Notes under the pieces: generated by a model | The model's input: the letters and a program-made list of their open reading frames with translations, nothing else | What the model was told of the DNA's origin: nothing | Database searches by the model: none | In this document: positions 1-5,918 of the stretch, in pieces | How positions within the stretch are numbered: position 1 is the first letter of the stretch | Layout: the number at the start of each line of letters is the position of its first letter | Assembly: GCA_031555145.1 (NCBI GenBank) | Contig: JAVBUR010000124.1 | Location: forward strand, 1-8,746 | DNA from: JAJDIA01 sp031555145 | GTDB lineage: Bacteria; Bacteroidota; Bacteroidia; Bacteroidales; Tannerellaceae | Length of the DNA stretch: 8,746 nucleotides | Direction: 5' to 3' | Made by a program: the position numbers and the translations under genes

Positions 1-30
1 GGCGCGATTTATATATGATATCCACATATA

Positions 31-141
31 CCAGGGGCTTACACCCCTGGCTACGAACACGATACCCCTGACGGGGCATTTTCTCTATCGTGACTTCGAG
101 TTAGCCCCATACACGCATCAAAAGATGTGTATAGAGAGTAG
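31..141 (+). repeat. REP-like palindromic repeat, left copy
   Basis: Bases 31-79 form a double-hairpin unit. The first hairpin (31-50) has a 7-bp stem CCAGGGG/CCCCTGG around a 6-base loop. The second (65-76) is CCCC-TGAC-GGGG. A 38-base stretch (80-117) with no counterpart follows, then a 24-base block (118-141). The 49-base and 24-base blocks both recur exactly, in opposite orientation, at 8655-8703 and 8616-8639, while the sequence between them differs. Paired short hairpins in an intergenic dispersed repeat fit REP/BIME-type elements, which are mobilised in other bacteria by Y1 (RAYT) transposases. No such transposase is present here. Confidence 0.8.
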
Positions 142-267
142 TACATAAAGAGGGAGAAGAGCCGTTCCTATCAGCCAGGGCAGGTATTCATTTCACCTTT
201 CGGAAAATGGAAGAATCACCTATAAAAGTTGAAAAAAACACCTATCAAAAAGTAAACAAATGCACCT
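142..267. other. Intergenic stretch with no recognised feature
   Basis: No credible reading frame, strong hairpin or promoter was found between the left repeat and the promoter-like box at 268. The stretch becomes A-rich towards its right end. Confidence 0.5.
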
Positions 268-275
268 TACCTTTG
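268..275 (+). promoter_or_regulatory. Bacteroides-type -7 box (TACCTTTG)
   Basis: TACCTTTG matches the Bacteroidales -7 consensus TAnnTTTG at every fixed position. No convincing TTTG lies 19-21 bases upstream, so the promoter is half supported. Transcription would start near 282 and enter the structured stretch ending at 377. Confidence 0.35.
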
Positions 276-281
276 TCATAT

Positions 282-377
282 CGTAAAATTATTGAGACAA
301 ACAAAGAACAAACTACCGTTATATCCCTCACGGTTCATTTCGCCTATTTGCGAACTAATCGTGGGGGATTATTTTTT
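282..377 (+). ncRNA. Candidate small RNA with three hairpins
   Basis: No protein-coding frame is convincing here, but the stretch reads like a short structured transcript. It follows a -7 box, then shows three consecutive stem-loops: ACCGT/ACGGT (315-319 with 330-334), TTCGC/GCGAA (339-343 with 350-354) and TAATC/GATTA (356-360 with 367-371). Six T residues follow at 372-377, as at an intrinsic terminator. Each stem is only 5 bp and the last has a single G-C pair, so termination would be weak and chance pairing is possible. It matches no RNA family I recognise. Confidence 0.22.
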
Positions 378-423
378 GCATGAAAGTGAGACTACATGGT
401 TATTCTTCTCATAAACAGGCAGT

Positions 424-454
424 TTTGTATCAATAAAAGAGATTGATATGTTTC
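424..454 (+). promoter_or_regulatory. Promoter upstream of the small ORF
   Basis: TTTG at 424-427, a 19-base spacer and TATGTTTC at 447-454 match the Bacteroidales consensus at 11 of 12 fixed or counted positions, the last base of the -7 box being the exception. The start would be near 461. A second -7 box, TACCTTTG, lies at 504-511 without a clear -33 partner. Either could drive the small ORF at 543. Confidence 0.45.
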
Positions 455-503
455 CCGTCCTAATTTGATTTTTTCGCCTATATTACCAATAAGACATCCC
501 CAA

Positions 504-511
504 TACCTTTG
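504..511 (+). promoter_or_regulatory. Second -7 box upstream of the small ORF
   Basis: TACCTTTG is a full match to TAnnTTTG, 31 bases before the ATG at 543. It would give a leader of roughly 25 bases. The expected -33 region (about 479-485) is AT-rich and lacks TTTG. Confidence 0.4.
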
Positions 512-542
512 CATCATCGACAAAAACGAAACACGTATTCAC

Positions 543-677
543 ATGACACAACAAAGCAGAGAGCATCTGAAAAATTATTTCATCCATAAAATGATGGAAG
601 AAGAAAAAAAGAAGCCTATAGAGAAAAAAGGGATCTTTTCCCACCTACGTGATATATGTCCACGCAAAAAAGCATGA
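543..677 (+). CDS. Small basic hypothetical protein (44 aa)
   Basis: I do not recognise this protein. The open frame extends upstream to a TTG at 465, but that point lies before the -7 box at 504-511, so the ATG at 543 is the better start. The product (MTQQSREHLKNYFIHK...) is very polar and lysine-rich, with a charged EEEKKK stretch in the middle and a basic C-terminus (CPRKKA). It has no signal peptide or membrane segment, so it would be cytoplasmic and might bind nucleic acid, though that is inference from charge alone. It precedes the DUF3575/DUF3868 operon but has a separate promoter. No ribosome binding site is visible, as is usual in Bacteroidales. It could be a chance frame. Confidence 0.35.
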   Translation: MTQQSREHLKNYFIHKMMEEEKKKPIEKKGIFSHLRDICPRKKA

Positions 678-730
678 AAGATAGCAAACTCACATATACA
701 GTTCCATGGATATTCTACCCGGATACCCAT

Positions 731-809
731 CAAGGAAAAGGCGGTCTCCCAGGCCTGTCGTTCACGGCAAGCCAACAATCCCCTCTTAGGGAGACCGCCC
801 CCTTCCTTG
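731..809. repeat. Long inverted repeat (hairpin) in the intergenic region
   Basis: GGCGGTCTCCC (740-750) pairs exactly with GGGAGACCGCC (789-799). The stem continues outwards with CAAGGAA (731-737) against TTCCTTG (803-809), interrupted by a small internal loop (AA against CCC). That gives about 18 paired bases around a 38-base loop. No T-run follows on either strand close to the stem, so it is not a standard intrinsic terminator. It may be an RNA structure, a protein-binding palindrome or a small mobile palindromic element. Confidence 0.6.
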
Positions 810-888
810 CCTGCGAACGGCCCCCGATACCGCCCGACCGGCATTCGCAGCGGTATTACTCTCATACGGAAGGCGGGAATATCGCTGA

Positions 889-934
889 TAGTTTCACCAT
901 AGCAAACAGATGCGTACGTGGTAGTTTTACCATA
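889..934 (+). promoter_or_regulatory. Direct repeats upstream of the DUF3575 promoter (possible operator)
   Basis: TAGTTTCACCATA (889-901) and TAGTTTTACCATA (922-934) differ at one base and are spaced 33 bases start to start, close to three helical turns, so both would face the same side of the DNA. The second copy overlaps a small palindrome, TGGTA-GTTT-TACCA (919-932). They end about 20 bases before the -33 element of the operon promoter, a position suited to an activator. The binding protein is unknown. Confidence 0.35.
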
Positions 935-954
935 TAAAGTTGAAACGTATGCCT

Positions 955-986
955 ATTGTTTCTACTAAACACATATCGTATCTTTG
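955..986 (+). promoter_or_regulatory. Promoter of the DUF3575/DUF3868 operon
   Basis: The -7 box TATCTTTG (979-986) is a full TAnnTTTG match. ATTG (955-958), three of four for the -33 box, lies 20 bases upstream. Transcription would start near 993, giving a leader of about 90 bases. Confidence 0.6.
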
Positions 987-1081
987 CAACGAAAGCAGAC
1001 AGATAATAAAAACCGACCAACTGACTTTAAGCGGAAATTATTGAATAGTTAATACTTTGGCGGATAATGACATTAAAAATT

Positions 1082-1654
1082 ATGAATATGAAAAAGGTAC
1101 TTTTCCTCTTTTTTCTTCTGGCAGGCATCACGACCGCCCACAGCCAGGAGTTTGCGGTGAAGTCTAATTTGCTGTATGACGCCACGACCACCATCAACGC
1201 GGGCGTGGAATTTGCAATGAGCAAGAAATGGACAATGGACATTTCGGGGAATTACAACCCCTGGACATTCGGCAGTACGGAACCCAAAGCACGCCTGAAA
1301 CACTGGATGGTTCAACCCGAAGCACGCTACTGGCTGTGCGAGAAATTCAACGGACACTTCTTTGGTGTACACGCACACTATGCAGACTATAACGTGGGTG
1401 GAATCAAATTCCTGGGCGATAACCTGAAAAACAACCGCTACCAGGGCTACCTCTATGGAGCCGGCGTATCGTACGGTTACCAATGGCTGTTGAATAACCA
1501 TTGGAGCATGGAAGCCGTCATCGGTGTGGGCTGGGCTCACCTCGACTACGACAAATATCCCTGCGCCAGCTGCGGAACGGTTGAGACAAACGACGTGAAA
1601 GACTACTTCGGCGTAACGAAGGCCGCTCTCTCTATTATCTACTTTTTTAAATAA
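1082..1654 (+). CDS. DUF3575 outer-membrane beta-barrel-like protein
   Basis: This is a full-length member of the DUF3575 family (about 190 residues), recognised from the segments SNLLYDATTTINAGVEF, QPEARYWLCEKFNGHFFG, YGAGVSYGYQWLL and the C-terminal LDYDKYPCASCG. The N-terminus is a secretion signal (MNMKKVLFLFFLLAG...), probably cleaved near AHS/Q. The rest shows alternating hydrophobic strands rich in aromatic residues and ends in an aromatic residue before K, as in small beta-barrel outer-membrane proteins. Function is not established; the family is found with fimbrial loci in Bacteroidales. Three in-frame ATGs occur (1067, 1082, 1088); 1082 leaves a compact signal peptide, though 1067 cannot be excluded. 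Only 8 bases separate it from the DUF3868 gene, so the two are surely co-transcribed. Confidence 0.88.
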   Translation: MNMKKVLFLFFLLAGITTAHSQEFAVKSNLLYDATTTINAGVEFAMSKKWTMDISGNYNPWTFGSTEPKARLKHWMVQPEARYWLCEKFNGHFFGVHAHYADYNVGGIKFLGDNLKNNRYQGYLYGAGVSYGYQWLLNNHWSMEAVIGVGWAHLDYDKYPCASCGTVETNDVKDYFGVTKAALSIIYFFK

Positions 1655-1662
1655 TCGGGATT

Positions 1663-3138
1663 ATGAAGAAGACATTACATATAGTATATATGGCCGTAGC
1701 CTTGCTGGGAGCAGGGTCCGTCACGGCCGCTGCTCAGACAGCCGAACCGGTTAACGTACACTGCAACGACCTCCGCCTGAAAGGACAGACCGTCTACATC
1801 GACGCTACCATCCAGGTCGACGCCAAGTATGTGGAATCCAAACAATACCTGGAACTTACCCCGGTGCTGGAAACAGACAACCAGAAGGTAGGCCTTCCGT
1901 CCATCCTGCTGAACGGTAAAAACCGCCAGAAGGTATACGAACGCGAAGTCCACTTCAATAACCTCAAGGACGAACATCCACACTATGCCGTAATCCGCGC
2001 CAGCGAAGCGCCCGAGCATACCATCGCTTACCAGACTACGATCCCCTGGGAACCGTGGATGGCCGACGCCAAACTGGTACTGAGCGAAGACCTCTGCGGT
2101 TGCGGTAAGGAAGCCGGACGCACCATCCCGTTGGCCGACCGTATCCTCCGCCGTCCCGACAAGCGCTACACCCCCGCCCCTGCCTTTGCCTATGTGCAGC
2201 CCGAGGTGGAAACACGTAAGGAACGCGCTGAAGTGGGTACCGCTTACCTCGAATTCGTAGTCGGTAAATACGAGATCCGGCCCACCTTCCGTAACAACGA
2301 AGCCGAACTGGCGAAGATCGACCAATCAATCCACCTCGTCATCGACGACAGCAACATCACCACCGACGGCATCTACCTCAAAGGGTTCGCCTCGCCGGAA
2401 GGCTCCTACAAGAGCAACGCTACACTGGCCGACAACCGCGTGAAATCACTCCGCACCTATCTGGCCAACAAGTACAAATACAAAACCGACTTCTTCACCA
2501 TCGATTCCGAACCCGAAGACTGGGCAGGATTCCTGGCCAAAGCAGAAGCCGACCAGCAGATCCCGGAACGCAGCAAGGTGATGGCAATCATTAACAGTAG
2601 CGACGAACCGGATGCCAAAGAAGCCAAACTTCGCGCACTGCCCGCTTCCTTCAAGTATGTACTGGAGAACATCTTCCCGTCGTTGCGCCGCACTGACTAC
2701 AAGATCAACTATACGGTACGTGGATTCAACCTCGAAGAAGCCCGTGAAGTGATCAAAACGCGCCCGCAACACCTGAGCCTGGATGAAATGTTTGCCGTGG
2801 CAAACAGCTATCCGAAGGGAAGCCAGGAATACAACGAAGTATTCGACATCGCTGTACGGATGTTCCCCAACAACGAGGTAGCCAACCTGAACGCCGGTAA
2901 CATCGCCCTGACGAAAGGCGACTACACCGCCGCCGAACGTTACCTTGACAAGGCCGGCAACTCGCCGCAGGCCGCCAATGCACGGGGAGCGCTGGCACTG
3001 CTCAAAGGAAACCTCACCGACGCTAAACGCTATTTGGAACAAGCGAAGGCCGGTGGTGTAACCGAAGCAGACGCCAACCTGAAGGAACTCCAGAAGAAGC
3101 TCGACGACAACGCGCTCTTCGACACCTTCGGAGAGTAA
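1663..3138 (+). CDS. DUF3868 protein with OmpA-like and TPR segments
   Basis: This 491-residue envelope protein begins with a signal peptide (to about residue 25, ...TAAAQ). Residues 30-130 form the DUF3868 region, including LTPVLETDNQKVGLPSILLN and the TIPWEPWM segment, followed by EDLCGCG (142-148). Residues 195-268 resemble an OmpA C-terminal domain (FRNNEAELAKID, GFASPEGSYKSNATLADNRV), which in other proteins holds peptidoglycan. Residues 400-475 read as two or three TPR-like units (AGNIALTKGDYTAAERYL; ALLKGNLTDAKRYLEQAK). The length and domain order are normal for the family. It is thought to act in the periplasm or at the outer membrane, next to DUF3575 proteins and often upstream of FimA/Mfa fimbrillin genes; a role in anchoring or assembly is inference. 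No fimbrillin follows here. Confidence 0.88.
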   Translation: MKKTLHIVYMAVALLGAGSVTAAAQTAEPVNVHCNDLRLKGQTVYIDATIQVDAKYVESKQYLELTPVLETDNQKVGLPSILLNGKNRQKVYEREVHFNNLKDEHPHYAVIRASEAPEHTIAYQTTIPWEPWMADAKLVLSEDLCGCGKEAGRTIPLADRILRRPDKRYTPAPAFAYVQPEVETRKERAEVGTAYLEFVVGKYEIRPTFRNNEAELAKIDQSIHLVIDDSNITTDGIYLKGFASPEGSYKSNATLADNRVKSLRTYLANKYKYKTDFFTIDSEPEDWAGFLAKAEADQQIPERSKVMAIINSSDEPDAKEAKLRALPASFKYVLENIFPSLRRTDYKINYTVRGFNLEEAREVIKTRPQHLSLDEMFAVANSYPKGSQEYNEVFDIAVRMFPNNEVANLNAGNIALTKGDYTAAERYLDKAGNSPQAANARGALALLKGNLTDAKRYLEQAKAGGVTEADANLKELQKKLDDNALFDTFGE

Positions 3139-3153
3139 CGCAAAAACATACAG

Positions 3154-3188
3154 AAGTAGCTGGCACCGTTAACCGCCAGCTACTTTTT
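3154..3188 (+). terminator. Intrinsic terminator of the DUF3575/DUF3868 operon
   Basis: An 11-bp perfect stem, AAGTAGCTGGC (3154-3164) with GCCAGCTACTT (3175-3185), closes a 10-base loop and runs into five T residues (3184-3188). It starts 16 bases after the DUF3868 stop and closes the operon before any further gene. Confidence 0.88.
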
Positions 3189-3271
3189 GAGGGTTGAAAT
3201 GTATACAAAAATTATATGCATGTATTTAGGGTAGGGACAAATTAGTGAATTATTAATTAAGTTAATGTTAA

Positions 3272-3619
3272 ATGGAACGTATTGCAAACATTGAAAACGT
3301 ACTGTTGAACGAGGTTGATAACCCGAACAACGTGTTCATGTATCTTGAGGGGGATGCATGGTGTGCTTATGAACGTTCAGCGTATTACCTGGCAGAAAAA
3401 GTATCGTCCGTCATCCTGAAAAAGGAAGTGATCGGAGAGGGATACGATGTAGTACTGCTGAAAGCTTTTTTCCGTATAGACCAAATGGATCTACCGCTCA
3501 CTTCTCCGGGAGTGGCGTTAAAAAGTTTGGCGGACGACAAACTTCAGTTCTTGTTAGATAAGCAAGTTGAAGGTTTTCCAGAATGGAAAAAGAAACAATT
3601 AGAGAAATTATCTGCTTGA
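3272..3619 (+). CDS. Conserved-looking hypothetical protein (115 aa)
   Basis: I cannot assign a family with confidence. The product is a soluble, cytoplasmic-looking protein with no signal peptide or membrane segment. It begins MERIANIENVLLNEVDNP, and residues 22-40 (FMYLEGDAWCAYERSAYYL) have a GD-aromatic-x-x-Y-x-x-S/A pattern that faintly recalls the opening of the MutS mismatch-recognition domain (GDFYELFYDDA); this is a motif impression only. The C-terminus (EWKKKQLEKL) is a charged helix. The ATG follows an A/T-rich leader typical of Bacteroidales translation starts. It sits between two intrinsic terminators and so is its own transcription unit, but the only -7 candidate seen (TATTTAGG, 3223-3230) is poor. 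Coding is supported by the tight fit between frame and flanking terminators. Confidence 0.72.
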   Translation: MERIANIENVLLNEVDNPNNVFMYLEGDAWCAYERSAYYLAEKVSSVILKKEVIGEGYDVVLLKAFFRIDQMDLPLTSPGVALKSLADDKLQFLLDKQVEGFPEWKKKQLEKLSA

Positions 3620-3668
3620 CAGAAAGTCCGCTTTCCGCCAAAGTATATAATTATTGAGGGTGTATGTT

Positions 3669-3700
3669 GAGGGGAACTCGTGAGAGTTCCCCTCTTTTTT
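3669..3700 (+). terminator. Strong intrinsic terminator after the 115-aa gene
   Basis: GAGGGGAACTC (3669-3679) pairs perfectly with GAGTTCCCCTC (3684-3694) across a GTGA tetraloop and is followed by six T residues (3695-3700). It is the strongest terminator on the + strand in this window. Confidence 0.93.
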
Positions 3701-3934
3701 ATAGGAAAAACTTATATAGGTGATTACTTAATCTGTTATTTTCCTGTCAATTACGAGTTAACATACTGACAAAAAGCTATATAGGGCATAAACGGTATAT
3801 CTATTATCGGAAATCTTAGTTATATTTAAGAACCAAAGCAGAGGCTATGAATCCAAGGCAGGCTATGAAAGAGGTGTACAGTATAGAGATAATTTGAGAA
3901 GATTTTCAACACAAATTTAGCCGTTAGACAGGAA
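3701..3934. other. Intergenic stretch, no gene seen
   Basis: No credible reading frame, RNA gene or strong promoter was found. The only local pattern is a 10-base direct repeat, AGGCTATGAA, at 3842-3851 and 3860-3869, 18 bases apart. A lone minus-strand -7-like box (TAAATTTG, 3919-3912) has no -33 partner. Confidence 0.5.
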
Positions 3935-3981
3935 AGCGCAGGTAATAGTTTATTAGGGGTAATAAATACTTTATCTGCGCT
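3935..3981. repeat. 47-base near-complete hairpin
   Basis: AGCGCAGGTAA (3935-3945) pairs with TTATCTGCGCT (3971-3981), allowing one G-T pair. Inside it TTTATTA (3949-3955) pairs with TAATAAA (3960-3966) around a GGGG loop. Only a small internal loop separates the two stems. On the minus strand it lies about 100 bases past the lipoprotein stop and is followed by only three T residues, so it could be a weak terminator or 3' RNA-end structure for that gene. Its dyad symmetry would also suit a cruciform or binding site. Confidence 0.5.
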
Positions 3982-4037
3982 ATTCTTCTGCAATAATCTT
4001 ACGACACAATCCTGGATCTTTTGCGCTAATCTTACGA
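3976..4037. repeat. Three imperfect short direct repeats
   Basis: TGCGCTATTCTT (3976-3987), TGCAATAATCTTACGA (3989-4004) and TGCGCTAATCTTACGA (4022-4037) are related. The last two share 11 bases, TAATCTTACGA, exactly and are 33 bases apart. The first copy overlaps the right arm of the hairpin ending at 3981. Role unknown. Confidence 0.4.
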
Positions 4038-4068
4038 TAATGTCGGTTCTTATGTGATAGGCTAGCGA

Positions 4069-4091
4069 TCCATCGGCTATTTGCCGATGGA
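4069..4091 (-). other. Hairpin spanning the lipoprotein stop codon
   Basis: TCCATCGGC (4069-4077) pairs exactly with GCCGATGGA (4083-4091) around a 5-base loop. The stop codon (minus strand TAG, 4079-4077) lies at the loop edge, so the stem covers the last codons (I-G-K). No T-run follows on the minus strand, so it is not a classic terminator; it may protect the mRNA 3' end or act in translation termination. Confidence 0.45.
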
Positions 4092-5468
4092 AACCAGTAT
4101 CATTTCGCCTTCCTGTATCTCCTTGAGGGCGGGGATACGTGTCAGTTGCTCGGGATAATATTTTTTCAGCCAGCTTGCCGACAGGAGCATGGCCGGCCTG
4201 CCGTCGATCAGGTGGGTAGGCCAGAAGGGGAAACTGTCTTTCAGGCCGCCATCCATGGCCGGATAGGCTACCTTGTCTGTGCGGAGGGGCAGGGAGAAGA
4301 AATCCCGCTTCTGCTTGTCGTACACCAGGGCATGGAGGACCACCGCTTTACTATCACGGGCATTCGGCGTATCATAACCTCGGTCGATCTTCATAAACAG
4401 ATGCGCATCGGTATCCAACCAGGAAGAAACGAAGTAACCATCGTCTACATCCTGCATGCTTGCTACGACTTCCGGCCCCGTCACCCGGCGCAGCGAACCA
4501 AAATCGAGCGTATAGACAGCTTCGGCCGTGGAGGCATCCTTTAGGCGGTAGAACGTGTTGCCATAAGCCAGGCGGATGATGGTTTGCCCATTCGTATCAT
4601 ACGCGTCAGCACCTTCTCCGCTCCGGTGCGTACCTGTCGGGGTATAGTTCACCGCTTCGCCCAACGTGAAACGGCAAAGAGTATCGCCCCGGAAGCTAAA
4701 CGTCAGCAGGTCGTTGGTATATCTGACAGGCATCGCATAGCCGCCTTCCATCCCGATAAAGGAACCCGAAAACGCCCAACTGCCGCCTTTCATGGGCAGC
4801 TTACTGTGCACATCGGCCGATGTCAGCGGTTCGGTCGACGCCAGCAAGTCGTTTTTCGACAGAGTGACGATCGAGGTCGACGCCTTCTTCATCAATGCAT
4901 CCTGTTCCCTACAATAAAAACGGATCAGGCCGGAAGAACGGTCGTAGTACGGATGGTACAGCGCCTGGAAGACGGAGACCATCTGTTGGTCGCCATGTTT
5001 CTCCACCTTTATATGACTGCGATACAACATCCGCTGAAGGTTCATCTCCTTGTCCAGCAACCAAAGGCCATTGAGCCCGCAAGCCAGATACCCCTCCTCA
5101 ATCGGAACAAGGGTAAGGGTATGGGAATCTTCAAAGTGACCGATCACCCGGTACGACAGTTCGCCTCCCAGGCTGCTTGCCTGGAACGGACGGACATTCT
5201 TCAGCGCCGCTTCCGCATCAAGGCGAAGGGCACCCTCATCGATAATGGTCGACTGATACCGGATACCTGCCGCCGGCTTATAGTCTTCGGCAAATACCTC
5301 GGGGGTGTCCGCCGCCGACACTGGTTGCGCATTCGCATTCGCTTCCGTGCCGGCGACGGTTTCCTGTTCATTCGTCCGCGCCGTACCGGATTTGCATCCG
5401 CCGACGGCCAATAGGCCCAAGGCAACAACGAAAACAGAGACTGAGATTAGACATTGTTGTGTTTTCAT
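4077..5468 (-). CDS. Secreted lipoprotein, possibly beta-propeller type
   Basis: The 463-residue product starts with a lipoprotein signal (MKTQQCLISVSVFVVALGLL...) ending in V-G-G-C, so Cys25 should be lipidated. A flexible linker rich in A, E, T and N follows (to about residue 60), then a large globular region. Repeating strand-turn segments such as GYLACGLNGLWLLDKEMNL, TNDLLTFSFRGDTLCRF, GNTFYRLKD and DDGYFVSSWLD suggest a beta-propeller of the kind found in Bacteroidales lipoproteins (BF3164/DUF4221/DUF4933-like), but I cannot name the family. No catalytic motif is visible. An in-frame ATG at 5498 exists, but it falls inside the -7 box of a good promoter (5492-5499), so 5468 is preferred. 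It is a single-gene unit, with an independent promoter and a terminator separating it from the regulator upstream. Ligand and role are unknown. Confidence 0.8.
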   Translation of the reverse strand: MKTQQCLISVSVFVVALGLLAVGGCKSGTARTNEQETVAGTEANANAQPVSAADTPEVFAEDYKPAAGIRYQSTIIDEGALRLDAEAALKNVRPFQASSLGGELSYRVIGHFEDSHTLTLVPIEEGYLACGLNGLWLLDKEMNLQRMLYRSHIKVEKHGDQQMVSVFQALYHPYYDRSSGLIRFYCREQDALMKKASTSIVTLSKNDLLASTEPLTSADVHSKLPMKGGSWAFSGSFIGMEGGYAMPVRYTNDLLTFSFRGDTLCRFTLGEAVNYTPTGTHRSGEGADAYDTNGQTIIRLAYGNTFYRLKDASTAEAVYTLDFGSLRRVTGPEVVASMQDVDDGYFVSSWLDTDAHLFMKIDRGYDTPNARDSKAVVLHALVYDKQKRDFFSLPLRTDKVAYPAMDGGLKDSFPFWPTHLIDGRPAMLLSASWLKKYYPEQLTRIPALKEIQEGEMILVSIGK

Positions 5469-5491
5469 GATACGTGTTTTATTGTTTTCCA

Positions 5492-5524
5492 CAAACATAC
5501 GAAATAATCGAGACGTTATTGAAA
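5492..5524 (-). promoter_or_regulatory. Promoter of the lipoprotein gene
   Basis: Read on the minus strand, TTTC (5524-5521), a 21-base spacer and TATGTTTG (5499-5492) match the Bacteroidales promoter; the -7 box is complete and the -33 box is three of four. The start would be near 5485, leaving a leader of under 20 bases before the ATG at 5468. Confidence 0.65.
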
Positions 5525-5535
5525 GGAAGGGGCAT

Positions 5536-5607
5536 AAAAAATCTCCTTCCCTGCCTTAAACGAAACTACCAAACTCAGGCTTTGGCTAAACAGGCAGGGA
5601 AGGAGAT
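5536..5607 (-). terminator. Long-stem intrinsic terminator (minus strand)
   Basis: AGGCAGGGAAGGAGAT on one arm (minus strand of 5541-5556 and plus strand of 5592-5607) gives a perfect 16-bp stem around a 35-base loop that holds a further 5-bp stem, CCAAA/TTTGG. On the minus strand it runs directly into six T residues (5541-5536). It lies upstream of the lipoprotein promoter, so it most likely ends minus-strand transcription arriving from the regulator, about 310 bases past that gene's stop. The large loop is unusual for a terminator. Confidence 0.7.
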
Positions 5608-5918
5608 AGGAGTAAAACGAAAAACTATTGAACCTCACAAACAACACCCCTCATCGCAAGGGGACCTTATAATAAATTCTAAAACACCGTTGGTTTCTTC
5701 CCTACAAAAGAATTATAAACTGACAAGATTTGCAACAGGGGATATGCCAGATATAGGATTAATAAACGCTTTATTTTTTCAATTCGTTAGATAGCAGCCT
5801 GTTACAGCTTTTCAATATAACCTCCATATAGCTTTTCTACGCTTCGACACCACAATAAAACAAGCAGTTAGAGTCCAATACAAGCAATACACCATGCGAC
5901 CAGGCAGGTAAACAAGCT
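5608..5918. other. Intergenic stretch after the regulator, no gene seen
   Basis: No convincing frame or promoter is present on either strand. A 5-bp hairpin, CCCCT/AGGGG (5647-5651 with 5659-5663), is the only local structure seen. If transcription of the regulator ends at the terminator near 5540, this forms a long 3' untranslated region of about 310 bases. Confidence 0.45.

Noticed and set aside
465..542. N-terminal extension of the small ORF from a TTG
   Set aside because: The TTG lies before the -7 box at 504-511 and close to the start predicted from the other promoter; the ATG at 543 fits better.
656..937. 93-residue open frame on the + strand
   Set aside because: It runs straight through the long inverted repeat and the direct repeats, overlaps the better small ORF, and has no recognisable composition or start context.
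889..986. Invertible (phase-variable) promoter before the DUF3575 operon
   Set aside because: The only inverted pair nearby is GTTTCA/TGAAAC (891-896 with 941-946), which is too short and does not enclose the promoter.
3976..4037. CRISPR-like repeats
   Set aside because: Only three short, imperfect copies with unequal spacing, and no cas genes nearby.
4584..5414. Long open frame opposite the lipoprotein gene
   Set aside because: It is a shadow: arginine- and proline-rich composition with no motif, antisense to a gene with a clear lipoprotein signal and promoter.
5469..5498. Upstream ATG for the lipoprotein
   Set aside because: It overlaps the -7 box TATGTTTG and would put ten extra residues before a normal lipoprotein signal.
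5474..5794. 106-residue + strand frame from a GTG
   Set aside because: It crosses the minus-strand promoter and the 16-bp terminator stem, and its composition is not protein-like.
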